Shown: one piece after another, positions 47,447-55,955 of the stretch
Layout of the letters: the number at the start of each line of letters is the position of its first letter
Position numbering within the stretch: position 1 is the first letter of the stretch
NCBI GenBank assembly: GCA_947497585.1
Contig: CANMHG010000002.1
Coordinates: forward strand, 310,001 to 374,000
Source of the DNA: an uncultured Bacillaceae bacterium
GTDB taxonomy: Bacteria; Bacillota; Bacilli; Bacillales; Bacillaceae_L
Direction: 5' to 3'
DNA length: 64,000 bases
Notes under the pieces: model-generated
The model's input: only the letters and a program-made list of their open reading frames with translations
Told to the model about the DNA's origin: nothing
The model's database searches: none
Program-made: the position numbers and the translations under genes

Positions 47447-47488
47447 ATGGTTCGATGTGAAGACTACTTCTTATTAAGAAAAGAGCCT

Positions 47489-48490
47489 TTAATTATCATC
47501 ATCAGCCCACTCAGTTCTTGTTACACAGGTTGTTTGACAGTACATAAGTAGAGCTTGTGCAGCTTTTAATTGTACATGTTTAAGTGGTGATGACAGATTT
47601 CTTAAATTGGCAAACCAGCCATCATAGTTGCGCTTTTCGATAAACTCAACATCATACGGTGGGAATGGATAATCAAAGTACCCAGTCCTATTTAAAATGA
47701 CTTTTTTAATGGGCATATCCACTTCATACAGCTCAAAAACTTTCTTTACAATCTTCTCCATCCGATTAAGACCTATTAAAGGTGACAAAACTTTCTTTTC
47801 TTTATCCCCATTACGTTCTATCCAGAAGCGCTCTTTCGACCCAAGGAAAACACTTTCTCTTTCACCCTCAAGAATCGTAATACACCAAGTAGTCGTTGGG
47901 CTAATCAAAATAATATCTACTTCAATTGGAGCATGTTTTAACACAAAAACCGGCTTGTACATCACTAAATACGTATCAGGAAACCTTTGCAGAAAATACT
48001 TTAAATCGTTATCTGTTTTATAAGATGAATCAACAAAGGATACTTCTCTAATTGTTGAACTTGCCCACTTCATTTGGAAGGTAAAAAGGTTTTCTAAAAA
48101 ATCAATCTTGAGTTCATCTATAGAGTTTGGTGTTGTTTGAAAAGAAGCTATAAAGTCATCAGAATCAATCTCATCTTCATCTGTATTTGATCTTTCAAGA
48201 AGAACATCCGCTGGATTAGACTCATCCTCATTTTTACGTACCCTTGAGAAAAGCTGTTTAAGTGGTTCAAATACAGACTTCTTGTTATCCTCTTTTAGTG
48301 TTTGAAAACGTTCATATATTTCATGCTTGTTTTGAGCGAATCCACTCAATGTATCTAATGAACCATTTTCCCAAGCATTTAATATATGATTCCACTGTTG
48401 CTTTTTTAATCTAATGTATTGACTAGGATATCGATATATATCAATTTCATATCGGGAAACATAGTCTTGCAATTTAATTAGTTGACCCAA
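47489..48490 (-). CDS. NERD-domain-like protein
   Basis: 333 residues. The middle (about 140-260) resembles a nuclease-related domain (NERD): PIEVDIILISPTTTWCITIL stands where the family has E-x-D-...-I-E-x-K, but the IExK end is not kept, so nuclease activity is doubtful. Long acidic stretch (about 85-115). Start is TTG with GAGGTGG 7 nt upstream. It follows lrgB by 20 nt and is likely in the same transcript. Function unknown; domain call is tentative. Confidence 0.65.
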   Translation of the reverse strand: MGQLIKLQDYVSRYEIDIYRYPSQYIRLKKQQWNHILNAWENGSLDTLSGFAQNKHEIYERFQTLKEDNKKSVFEPLKQLFSRVRKNEDESNPADVLLERSNTDEDEIDSDDFIASFQTTPNSIDELKIDFLENLFTFQMKWASSTIREVSFVDSSYKTDNDLKYFLQRFPDTYLVMYKPVFVLKHAPIEVDIILISPTTTWCITILEGERESVFLGSKERFWIERNGDKEKKVLSPLIGLNRMEKIVKKVFELYEVDMPIKKVILNRTGYFDYPFPPYDVEFIEKRNYDGWFANLRNLSSPLKHVQLKAAQALLMYCQTTCVTRTEWADDDN

Positions 48491-48510
48491 CTTTAGACCA
48501 CCTCATTTCT

Positions 48511-49194
48511 TTAAAGAAGCAACGTAACATATGGTAAAAAGATGGCCGCAAAAATAGCACTTAATATCATGGAAACTGAGCTAATTGCTCCCTCACGCTC
48601 TCCAATCTCTAATGCTTTTGCCGTACCAATACCATGAGCAGCAGCCCCAAATCCCATCCCTATCCCTATATAATGAGTTACACCAAACCTTTTTAATAGT
48701 GACGGACCGAACATCGCACCTCCTATTCCAGCAATCATTACATATACTGCTGCAAGTGAAGGTGCCCCACCTATTTCCCCTGCGATATCCATAGCAACTG
48801 GGGAAGTAACCGATTTAGGTAAAATGGATAGCATAACTTCTTTATCTAGACCAATGAAAATTGACATACAAATTCCTGTAACTAGTGAGATAAACGAGCC
48901 ACTTAAGACACCTGCAACAATAGGAATGTAATACTTCTTAAGCAATTTTCTGTTTTGATACAACGGAAAAGCTAGTGCCACCACGGCAGGTCCTAATAAT
49001 TCGTCTATCCACTTACCACCAGTCATATATTCTTCATAAGAAAAGTTAAAAAGAGATAATAATAATATAAGAGCTAAGGTTGTTGTTGCAATTGGAACTA
49101 GAATAGGGGAAGGTTTTTTTTGATAAAGGATCTTCATTCCGCTATAAAGGATAAGTGTTAACATGATCATACACACTGCCTGTACTATATTCAT
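48511..49194 (-). CDS. LrgB/CidB-family membrane protein
   Basis: 227 residues, six or seven predicted membrane segments, with the family motif SVTSPVAMDIAGEIGG (about 127-142). With LrgA it forms a two-part membrane system. Relatives affect murein hydrolase export and cell lysis, and the B. subtilis pair PftA/PftB is reported to carry pyruvate, so a transport role is as likely. Overlaps the lrgA stop by 4 nt (ATGA). Confidence 0.9.
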   Translation of the reverse strand: MNIVQAVCMIMLTLILYSGMKILYQKKPSPILVPIATTTLALILLLSLFNFSYEEYMTGGKWIDELLGPAVVALAFPLYQNRKLLKKYYIPIVAGVLSGSFISLVTGICMSIFIGLDKEVMLSILPKSVTSPVAMDIAGEIGGAPSLAAVYVMIAGIGGAMFGPSLLKRFGVTHYIGIGMGFGAAAHGIGTAKALEIGEREGAISSVSMILSAIFAAIFLPYVTLLL

Positions 49195-49583
49195 ATTTCA
49201 AATCCCCTATCCATATCCTTATTCGTATCGTTTTTAGTAGAGATAAAATCTGCAACTCTAGCTGAGATAATCATGACTAAAAAGGTGCTAACCAAAACAA
49301 TAACAACAGATAATAGTCCTTTGCCCTTGAACAATGGGAAATAGTTCATTAATCCAACTGTTGCAGGTAGAAATAGTAAGGGAAGTCTGGATAACAAAAA
49401 CTGTGTTCCCAAAGATAACCATTTCTCTTTTACGACTTTAATCTGCAATAGGAATAATAGTAGGAGCATCCCAATAATACTCCCGGGAATCGACAAATCA
49501 AAAAAAGATTGAATCGCCATTCCTATAAGGTAAATTCCGTAAAGTATACTTAGTTGGAGAAAAGTTAGGAAAGCCTTCTTCAT
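49191..49583 (-). CDS. LrgA/CidA-family holin-like membrane protein
   Basis: 130 residues with four predicted membrane helices; motif SIPGSIIGMLLLL (about 34-46) is typical. Partner of the LrgB protein encoded next to it. Start at ATG 49583 with AAGGAG upstream; a GTG five codons earlier is less good. 42 nt behind thpR. Confidence 0.9.
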   Translation of the reverse strand: MKKAFLTFLQLSILYGIYLIGMAIQSFFDLSIPGSIIGMLLLLFLLQIKVVKEKWLSLGTQFLLSRLPLLFLPATVGLMNYFPLFKGKGLLSVVIVLVSTFLVMIISARVADFISTKNDTNKDMDRGFEI

Positions 49584-49625
49584 TTTAATCTCCTTCACTT
49601 TTGAGTTAACACTTACCCTATTTTA

Positions 49626-50201
49626 CTACTTTGCTTCAAGTGGATAAATAGAAAGTGGTTGGTATTTTGGAAGACGATTAATATGGGTCTGATATAATAC
49701 GATATGTCCCGCAGTAAACTTTGAAAATTCTTCTTTTGGCTGGACCATGTCTTTTAACGTTTCCATTTCAAAAGGATTCTCAGACATCCATTTTCTAGCT
49801 AATGTTATATGCGGCTTATATGGGCGATCTTCTAATTTAAAGCCAATATCAGTACATGCGTGATAAATATCTTTTTGTAAATGTAATAAACTGTTTTGCT
49901 CTTTAAGTGCACTCCAGAGTATTCTTGGAGAATCTGGTTTCCCAAATATTCCAAAACCATCAAGCTCTAAAGTAAACGATGAATGTTTTGCACTAATTAT
50001 TTTTAGTTTTTCTTTTATTGCTCCCATTTGCGATAAAGATGAAGGGTTACCTAAAAAAGCTAAAGTTATATGTAAATCCTGTGGATGAACCCACGTTTTA
50101 AATGGAAGTTTCGGTTCAACAAGCTCTTTAACCCCCGTTAAAACCTCTCGAATAGGTTGTGGCAAAGATACTGCGATAAAATAATGTGTCTGCTGAGTCA
50201 T
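49626..50201 (-). CDS. thpR: RNA 2',3'-cyclic phosphodiesterase
   Basis: 2H phosphoesterase superfamily (LigT/ThpR, YtlP in B. subtilis). Opens 2',3'-cyclic phosphates at RNA ends. 191 residues with the two catalytic HxTx motifs, both HITL (about residues 44-47 and 131-134). ATG with AAAGGAGAG upstream. First gene of an apparent thpR-lrgA-lrgB-NERD transcript. Confidence 0.93.
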   Translation of the reverse strand: MTQQTHYFIAVSLPQPIREVLTGVKELVEPKLPFKTWVHPQDLHITLAFLGNPSSLSQMGAIKEKLKIISAKHSSFTLELDGFGIFGKPDSPRILWSALKEQNSLLHLQKDIYHACTDIGFKLEDRPYKPHITLARKWMSENPFEMETLKDMVQPKEEFSKFTAGHIVLYQTHINRLPKYQPLSIYPLEAK

Positions 50202-50397
50202 TCAAAGCTCTCCTTTTACGAAACTTTACGGAATATTTATTTAAACTACATTTTAACTTAAATTATTGGAGAAAGCACCTTACCAAGTAATCAGCTACTT
50301 TCATAACAAATTCATTAATTCCAACATACTAGATAGGATTATACAGAATTGATATAATAAAGAAGAGCTTAAAAAAGATTTAAGGGAAGTGACATAA

Positions 50398-51330
50398 ATG
50401 CGTGTTGTTAACAACATGGCTGAATTAATCGGAAACACACCACTTGTTAAATTAAATAAAATTGGTCCGAAAGATGGAGCATCCATTTATTTGAAGCTTG
50501 AATTTTTCAACCCAAGTGGAAGTGTTAAGGATCGAGCAGCATACAATATGATCGTTCAAGCTGAAAAACAAGGCTTATTAAATAAGAATTCAACGATTAT
50601 TGAACCTACTAGCGGAAATACAGGGATTGGGCTGGCTATGAATGCCGCTGCACGTGGATACAAAGCAATTCTAGTTATGCCAGATACAATGACAGCTGAG
50701 CGTATTAATCTCCTAAAGGCATATGGTGCAGAAGTGGTTTTAACTCCAGGAGATGAAAAAATGCCTGGTGCTATCAAGAAAGCTAACGAGCTTGCCAAAG
50801 ATATTCCTGATAGCTTCGTTCCTATGCAATTTGAAAATAACGCAAATCCAGATGCACATCGTCATACAACTGCTATTGAGATAATAGAAGCGATGAAGGA
50901 AATGGGGAAGCCACTTTCAGCTTTTGTAGCCACTGCTGGAACAGGTGGTACAATAACCGGTACTGGGGAAGCACTTAAAGAACACTATAAGGATCTTACT
51001 GTTCATGTTGTTGAGCCTGCTGGATCACCGGTACTATCTGGAGGAAAGCCAGGAAAGCATAAACTTGTAGGAACAAGCCCTGGGTTTATCCCAGACATAC
51101 TAAATCAAAATGTCTATGATGAAATTTTTAAGATTGAAGATGAAGAAGCATATGAAATCACTAGGAGTCTTGCCAGGGAAGAAGGCATTCTAGTTGGTCC
51201 CTCCTCAGGTGCTGCATGTTTCGCTGCTATACAAGTAGCAAAACGCCTTACTCCACAAGATGTGGTAGTATGTATTGCCTGCGACACAGGTGAAAGATAT
51301 TTATCAAGTGACGTTTTTGATTTTTCATAA
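50398..51330 (+). CDS. ytkP: Cysteine synthase family protein YtkP
   Basis: PLP-dependent O-acetylserine sulfhydrylase family, 310 residues. PLP lysine in GSVKDRAA (about Lys42), EPTSGNTG loop (about 66-73) and phosphate cup GTGGTITG. Makes cysteine from O-acetylserine and sulfide, or is a paralogue with another role; the main CysK is elsewhere in Bacillus. Starts ATG with AGGGAAGTG. Convergent with the MFS gene. Confidence 0.92.
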   Translation: MRVVNNMAELIGNTPLVKLNKIGPKDGASIYLKLEFFNPSGSVKDRAAYNMIVQAEKQGLLNKNSTIIEPTSGNTGIGLAMNAAARGYKAILVMPDTMTAERINLLKAYGAEVVLTPGDEKMPGAIKKANELAKDIPDSFVPMQFENNANPDAHRHTTAIEIIEAMKEMGKPLSAFVATAGTGGTITGTGEALKEHYKDLTVHVVEPAGSPVLSGGKPGKHKLVGTSPGFIPDILNQNVYDEIFKIEDEEAYEITRSLAREEGILVGPSSGAACFAAIQVAKRLTPQDVVVCIACDTGERYLSSDVFDFS

Positions 51331-51347
51331 CACTTATTTAGCCCATA

Positions 51348-51385
51348 AATAAAGAGAGCCTTCATATAGAGGCTCTCTTTATTTT
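51348..51385. terminator. Bidirectional terminator between ytkP and the MFS gene
   Basis: 14-bp perfect stem (AATAAAGAGAGCCT and complement), 8-nt loop, A/T runs on both sides. Confidence 0.92.
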
Positions 51386-52576
51386 TTAGACCATATTCGC
51401 AGTTGTTGCTTTTTTCTCCAAGTAGACAATAACTAGTACTAACATTAAACCAATGCCTGTTAATAACCCATAAAACAAGTAAAGGTGGTTTATTGAGAAA
51501 GCTTCTAAAATAAACCCTCCTACAAAGGTACAAAACCAAGTTCCTAATCCATTTCCGACAGCAGAGTAAAGTGAAACTGCAGTGACCCTTACCTCAGCAG
51601 GTGAAATGTCCCTTACATACTGTAAAGCTGCAGGTATGTAAAGTCCGACTGAAAACCCTTGGGCAACAATAGTAGCAAACACAAGATATAGTGGAGGATC
51701 AAAGAAATAGAGAATCCATCTCAATCCAGAAATAAGACCTGATAGTATCAAAACCTGTAGCATTCCTATTTTTTGAATCCACTTCCCTGCAAACTTCATA
51801 AAGGGAGCCTCACTTCCCGCTCCTAGCATAAAAGCTATCCCTACTCCAGTCAGAGTTCCACCTAATTCTCTAATATATAGTCCAAAGTAAAAATTATTTG
51901 ATAGAATTGGTCCAAAAATTAAAAATGTAGTTAGTAAGAATAATAAAAATCGAGGCATTTTCACCAGACGTGAAACCCCAGTTTTTATATTAATTTGCAT
52001 AGAATTACCTTCATCAGGCAATTTCCAAGCAAAAACTGATGAGAGAAATAACATAATAACAAAGACATAAAAAATGATAGAAAGAGAAAAAGTTTCAGAT
52101 AGATTACCTACAATTAACACAGCTACCGCAAAGCCAAGTGCACCCCACAAACGTATGGACCCATAATTGCCTTTTGTTTTTTGAACGTAAGATAACGCCA
52201 TACTATCTGAAATTGGCACAACTGCACTTTGAGTAACGGCTAAAAGGGCGGCAAATATAATAAACCAAAAGTAGGATTCTACAAAAGAATAACCAACTCC
52301 AATTAAGGCAGTACAAATGAGAGTAATCGTTAGTACAAGTTTAGGTTTTTGAGTATAGTCACTTATAAGTCCCCAAACAGGTTGGGTAAGGATTGTGACT
52401 ACAGGACTGATAGACATAATTGTCCCGATTTGCGCACCTGTTAGCCCAACAGTATCATTAAGGTAAACAGCTAGTAGTGGAAAAAGAGAACCTAAACCGA
52501 AAAATATAAAAAAATAAAAAAGCGTAAACGTTAATTTAGCACTCTGAGTCTTATGCTTGTGAGTGGTTAATTCCAT
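51386..52576 (-). CDS. MFS transporter (LacY/nucleoside-symporter-like)
   Basis: 396 residues with 12 predicted membrane helices, MFS_1-like. Short loop motif GLISDYTQKPK after helix 2 is the MFS signature GxxxDxxxR-like. Family members carry sugars, nucleosides or polyols with protons; the substrate here is unknown. ATG with AGAAGG upstream. Follows pepV with a hairpin between. Confidence 0.85.
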   Translation of the reverse strand: MELTTHKHKTQSAKLTFTLFYFFIFFGLGSLFPLLAVYLNDTVGLTGAQIGTIMSISPVVTILTQPVWGLISDYTQKPKLVLTITLICTALIGVGYSFVESYFWFIIFAALLAVTQSAVVPISDSMALSYVQKTKGNYGSIRLWGALGFAVAVLIVGNLSETFSLSIIFYVFVIMLFLSSVFAWKLPDEGNSMQINIKTGVSRLVKMPRFLLFLLTTFLIFGPILSNNFYFGLYIRELGGTLTGVGIAFMLGAGSEAPFMKFAGKWIQKIGMLQVLILSGLISGLRWILYFFDPPLYLVFATIVAQGFSVGLYIPAALQYVRDISPAEVRVTAVSLYSAVGNGLGTWFCTFVGGFILEAFSINHLYLFYGLLTGIGLMLVLVIVYLEKKATTANMV

Positions 52577-52613
52577 GTATGAGCCTTCTTTCTTTGGTGC
52601 ACTTTTACAATAG

Positions 52614-52651
52614 TTAATAACCGCTCTCTGTTAGTAGAGAACGGTTATTAA
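52614..52651. other. Perfect-ended hairpin between pepV and the MFS gene
   Basis: TTAATAACCG-C-TCTCT pairs with AGAGA-A-CGGTTATTAA, 15 bp with one mismatch and a 6-nt loop. There is no T run, so it is a weak terminator at best; it may slow polymerase or protect the upstream pepV mRNA. Confidence 0.5.
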
Positions 52652-52686
52652 AATACATAGTAGCATATTATACATAAATTTGGTAA

Positions 52687-54114
52687 TTATATTTTACCTA
52701 ACTCACTTATTGCTTGGGCATAGATGGCAGTTGCTTTAAGCAAGTCTTCAATGATAATATATTCATCTTTTTGGTGTGCACTGTCTGGACGACCAGGAAA
52801 TAATGGTCCAAATGCCACTCCTGCTTTCAATGAGCGGGCATACGTACCACCACCAATCGAGATTAGAGTAGCTTCTTCCCCAGTCTGCTCTTCATATACC
52901 TTTTGTAAGGTTTTAACTAATGTATGGTTTTTATCGACATGATGGGGCTTTGAATCACTGAAATTTTCCAATGTAAATGAGCTTGTTTTAGCTACTTCTT
53001 CAATTTTCTCCCTTGTTTTATCCATATCATTTGTGACTGGGTAACGAAGATTGATCCCGATACTGCCTCCAACCTCATTTGTATAAGCCATTTTTCCAAC
53101 GTTGATTGTTAAATCACCAGTAATTTCGTCAGCGTAATTTACTCCAAACTTTTCCCCGCGGGAATCGTCATAAAAATAATCAGAAAGAAAAGCAATATAA
53201 CTAGTTGCATCTTTGTCAAGTTGAATTCCCTTTAGAAAAGAAGCTAACAGTAATCCTGCATTTTTACCTTTCTTAGGCTCCATCCCATGTGCAGACTGAC
53301 CTTCTAATTCAAAAATTAATGTATCACCCTCTACATAGCCCTTTCCAAGTAGTTGAGTTTGAGTTATGTAGTTATTAAATTCTGCAAGTAGCTTGTCATC
53401 GTGATTCGTTGTATCGAGTCGTGCTTCGGCATAGTCTGGCACCATATTATAGCGGCGACCAGATTGGAAAGACTTCAGAACAATCGTTTGTTCAAGTGAG
53501 GACGCAACACTATCAGGACTGACCTTCATTTCCAAATCAAAATCAGCAATCCCCTTTTCTGCATAGATAATCGGGAAATCTGCATCTGGTGCAAAACCGA
53601 TAGTAGGCATCTCTTCATGTTTAAAATAATGTTCTACGCAACGCCAATTGCTTTCTTCATCTGTTCCGATAATCATACGTATCCGTTTATTTAAAGGAAG
53701 CCCTAACTCTTTAACAATCTTCATAGCATAATAAGCAGCCATCGTTGGACCTTTATCATCAATAGCTCCTCTTGCAAATATCTTCCCTTCACGAATTTCA
53801 GCACCAAATGGATCACTTGACCATCCATCACCTTCAGGAACTACATCGACATGACACAGAATTCCAACCAGTTCTTCACCTTCACCCATTTCAATATGTC
53901 CTGCTAATCCATCTACATTTTTAGCTAGAAAACCATCTTTACTTCCTTTTGATAATAGATACTGAAGGGCAGCGTCAAGACCTTCTCCTAACGGAGCATC
54001 CTGTGTACCATTCTCTTCATCAAGGATACTCTTGATTCTCAAGAATTCTTGAGTATCCTTTACCAATTCGTCCTGTCTCTTTAAAACTTCTTCCATCCAA
54101 TTAATTGTACTCAT
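52687..54114 (-). CDS. pepV: Dipeptidase PepV (M20 family)
   Basis: Zn-dependent dipeptidase of wide specificity that also splits beta-Ala-His-type peptides. 475 residues. Metal site: CHVDVVPEG, GAIDDKGPTMAA and GTDEESNWR; catalytic Glu in DEES. Corresponds to B. subtilis ytjP. Two ATG codons adjoin; the second (54114) has the better 7-nt gap to GGAGG. Confidence 0.93.
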   Translation of the reverse strand: MSTINWMEEVLKRQDELVKDTQEFLRIKSILDEENGTQDAPLGEGLDAALQYLLSKGSKDGFLAKNVDGLAGHIEMGEGEELVGILCHVDVVPEGDGWSSDPFGAEIREGKIFARGAIDDKGPTMAAYYAMKIVKELGLPLNKRIRMIIGTDEESNWRCVEHYFKHEEMPTIGFAPDADFPIIYAEKGIADFDLEMKVSPDSVASSLEQTIVLKSFQSGRRYNMVPDYAEARLDTTNHDDKLLAEFNNYITQTQLLGKGYVEGDTLIFELEGQSAHGMEPKKGKNAGLLLASFLKGIQLDKDATSYIAFLSDYFYDDSRGEKFGVNYADEITGDLTINVGKMAYTNEVGGSIGINLRYPVTNDMDKTREKIEEVAKTSSFTLENFSDSKPHHVDKNHTLVKTLQKVYEEQTGEEATLISIGGGTYARSLKAGVAFGPLFPGRPDSAHQKDEYIIIEDLLKATAIYAQAISELGKI

Positions 54115-54117
54115 CAT

Positions 54118-54532
54118 AAAACCTCCACCTGGGGCCTGACCCCCGTCGCGTTAATACGTTACTTTGTGAAATTAAATATCTACTATAAATTCCTTCCTAA
54201 TTAGGATTATACCTAAATGGAGAAATATGTGGAAAAGGTAAGTGGAAATTCCCTATAAGAAATTTGTAAAAAAATGAAGGATATTTGGAAGATATAGCGA
54301 AGTAGTCATACTATTCTGATTAGGACTATATAGATTAGTAAAACTTCTAAGTGAGGTGATAAATGACCTATATGATCCTTTTTTAGCCTAGGTAGTTATG
54401 TAAATAGTTCGTAAATTTCAGTTTTATCCTAGAAATAACCATATTGATTGTGTAAAATAGAAGGTGAAGTTACATCACGAACACTTATCGAAGAACGTTG
54501 TGCCATGCGAAAAAATGATAAGGAGTGGTTTT
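54118..54532. other. Intergenic stretch between pepV and ytzE with an SD-led mini-ORF
   Basis: 415 bases, AT-rich. Contains GGGGCCTGACCCC (54131-54143), a small GC-rich inverted repeat, and at 54363-54386 a 7-codon frame MTYMILF preceded by GAGGTGAT. No promoter stands out clearly. Nothing else found. Confidence 0.5.
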
Positions 54533-54754
54533 TTGAAGAATTCAACAAACCGGATGCTAACCCGTATCAAATCAGTCTACATGTTTATAAATGAGAAAGG
54601 AACTGTGTCAACACAGGAACTTGTTGATGAATTTGGTATAACTCCTCGTACAATCCAGCGCGATTTAAATGTGTTAGCATATAACGATTTGGTGCGCAGT
54701 CCAAGTCGTGGCAAATGGACGACAACAAAAAAGAAAATCAAATTAACGTCTTAA
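54533..54754 (+). CDS. ytzE: Small DeoR-type helix-turn-helix protein YtzE
   Basis: 73 residues, almost only a DeoR-type helix-turn-helix (SVYMFINEKGTVSTQELVDE then FGITPRTIQRDLNVL), no effector domain. Putative transcription regulator with unknown targets. Start is TTG at 54533 with AAGGAGTGG upstream. Longer in-frame starts exist, but this length agrees with the Bacillus family. Convergent with rsuA. Confidence 0.85.
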   Translation: MKNSTNRMLTRIKSVYMFINEKGTVSTQELVDEFGITPRTIQRDLNVLAYNDLVRSPSRGKWTTTKKKIKLTS

Positions 54755-54815
54755 ACATTGAAATTAATAGTTCAAACTAGACAATATACATAAAGTGTTA
54801 TTACTTAATATATAC

Positions 54816-54846
54816 AAAAAAGCGACCTGTTACAGGTCGCTTTTCA
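54816..54846. terminator. Bidirectional terminator between ytzE and rsuA
   Basis: AAAAAGCGACCTG with CAGGTCGCTTTT around a TTA loop. The three-base loop is the rsuA stop codon, and its last four codons are in the stem. Confidence 0.93.
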
Positions 54847-55558
54847 CGTTTGCATTTTTTAATAGGTCAACTTCTTCTTCAGTAAGCTCTCGATACTCAC
54901 CTAATTCTAATGTTTCATCTAATGAGAGTGGACCCATTTTAATTCTTTGTAAATAAACTACTCTTTTACCAACAGCCTCAAACATTCGTTTTACCTGATG
55001 AAATTTACCTTCAGTGATGGTAACTTCAATATCAGAGGAAATTCCCTGTTTTAAAATAACCAAATCTGCTGGAAGCGTCTTGTACTCATCTTCGAGAACA
55101 ACACCTTCTTTAAACTGAACTACATCCTCATTCGTAACTTCACCTTCGATGACTGCAAAATACGTTTTCGGAACATGTTTCTTAGGAGAAAGAAGCTGAT
55201 GGGATAGTTGACCATCATTCGTCAACAATAGCAATCCTTCTGTATCCTTATCCAATCTTCCTACAGGAAAAGGTTCATAGATAGCATCTTCCATTTCAAG
55301 CAAATCAATTACTGTTTGATGCATTGAGTCCTCTGTTGCCGAAATAACACCAGGTGGCTTATTAAGCATTAGATAGATAAACTCTTTATAAACAACTGGC
55401 TCACCATGAACAGTAACTATCTGCTCTTTAGGATTAACATGCTTTCCAGAATCTTTTACAATTTGTCCTTCTATTTTTACAGCCCCTGATTTCAGGAGAG
55501 CCTTTACTTCCTTACGACTTCCAAAACCAATTGTTGATAACATTTTATCTATTCTCAA
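54830..55558 (-). CDS. rsuA: 16S rRNA pseudouridine synthase RsuA family
   Basis: Isomerises a uridine of 16S rRNA, probably the helix-18 site (516 in E. coli). 242 residues: N-terminal S4 RNA-binding domain (about 1-58), then the pseudouridine synthase fold with the catalytic Asp in GRLDKDTEGLL (about 102). Start is TTG 55558, placed 7 nt after GGAGGG, giving a MRIDKML start as in the family; a TTG five codons upstream would overlap that site. Confidence 0.92.
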   Translation of the reverse strand: MRIDKMLSTIGFGSRKEVKALLKSGAVKIEGQIVKDSGKHVNPKEQIVTVHGEPVVYKEFIYLMLNKPPGVISATEDSMHQTVIDLLEMEDAIYEPFPVGRLDKDTEGLLLLTNDGQLSHQLLSPKKHVPKTYFAVIEGEVTNEDVVQFKEGVVLEDEYKTLPADLVILKQGISSDIEVTITEGKFHQVKRMFEAVGKRVVYLQRIKMGPLSLDETLELGEYRELTEEEVDLLKNANVKSDL

Positions 55559-55669
55559 ATCATGACCCTCCAAATGCCCATCTTTTACATAATAGGCGAT
55601 TTAATCACTCCACTTTTGCCCTACATTCATAGACTAATATCGTATTTATAGGAAAAGGAGCGAAAAATT

Positions 55670-55912
55670 ATGTATTATCGTCAAACACCTCAAATTGTAC
55701 TTCCTGGTTTCCCTGGCTATCCTGGTGGCGGCTATGGCGGTGGCGGAAACGTGGATAGACGTTTAGATCGCCTTGAACGCCAGTTAGAAAGACAACAACG
55801 TCAAATTGATAACTTAGATCGTAGAGTAGACCGTATTGAAAGACGCCTTGGTTATGGTGGCGGTGGCGGTGGCGGCTATGGCGGCGGCTACGGCGGCGGC
55901 TATGGGCAATAA
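55670..55912 (+). CDS. Small Gly/Tyr-rich protein with a central Arg-rich coiled coil
   Basis: 80 residues: a Pro/Gly/Tyr-rich head (QTPQIVLPGFPGYPGG), a highly charged coiled coil (residues about 26-62, Asp/Arg/Leu repeats such as DRRLDRLERQ), then a Gly/Tyr tail with GGGYGGGY repeats. Resembles spore-coat or surface small proteins in composition only; I do not recognise the family. AAAAGGAGCG precedes the ATG. CATAGACTA at 55628-55636 fits a SigK -10, without a well-placed -35. Confidence 0.75.
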   Translation: MYYRQTPQIVLPGFPGYPGGGYGGGGNVDRRLDRLERQLERQQRQIDNLDRRVDRIERRLGYGGGGGGGYGGGYGGGYGQ

Positions 55913-55921
55913 TATTTGAAT

Positions 55922-55955
55922 AGAAGGCTGTCTAATGTACAGCCTTCTGTTTTTT
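55922..55955. terminator. Bidirectional terminator between the Gly-rich gene and murJ
   Basis: 10-bp stem AGAAGGCTGT / ACAGCCTTCT, 7-nt loop, T run on the plus side. The murJ stop codon lies in the loop. Confidence 0.88.

Noticed and set aside
53155-53165. CCCGCGGG as a fourth copy of the dispersed repeat
   Set aside because: It is inside pepV and the flanks do not match the repeat ends; chance match.
54131-54143. GGGGCCTGACCCC as part of a longer repeat
   Set aside because: Only this short inverted core is present once in the window, so I cannot call it an element.
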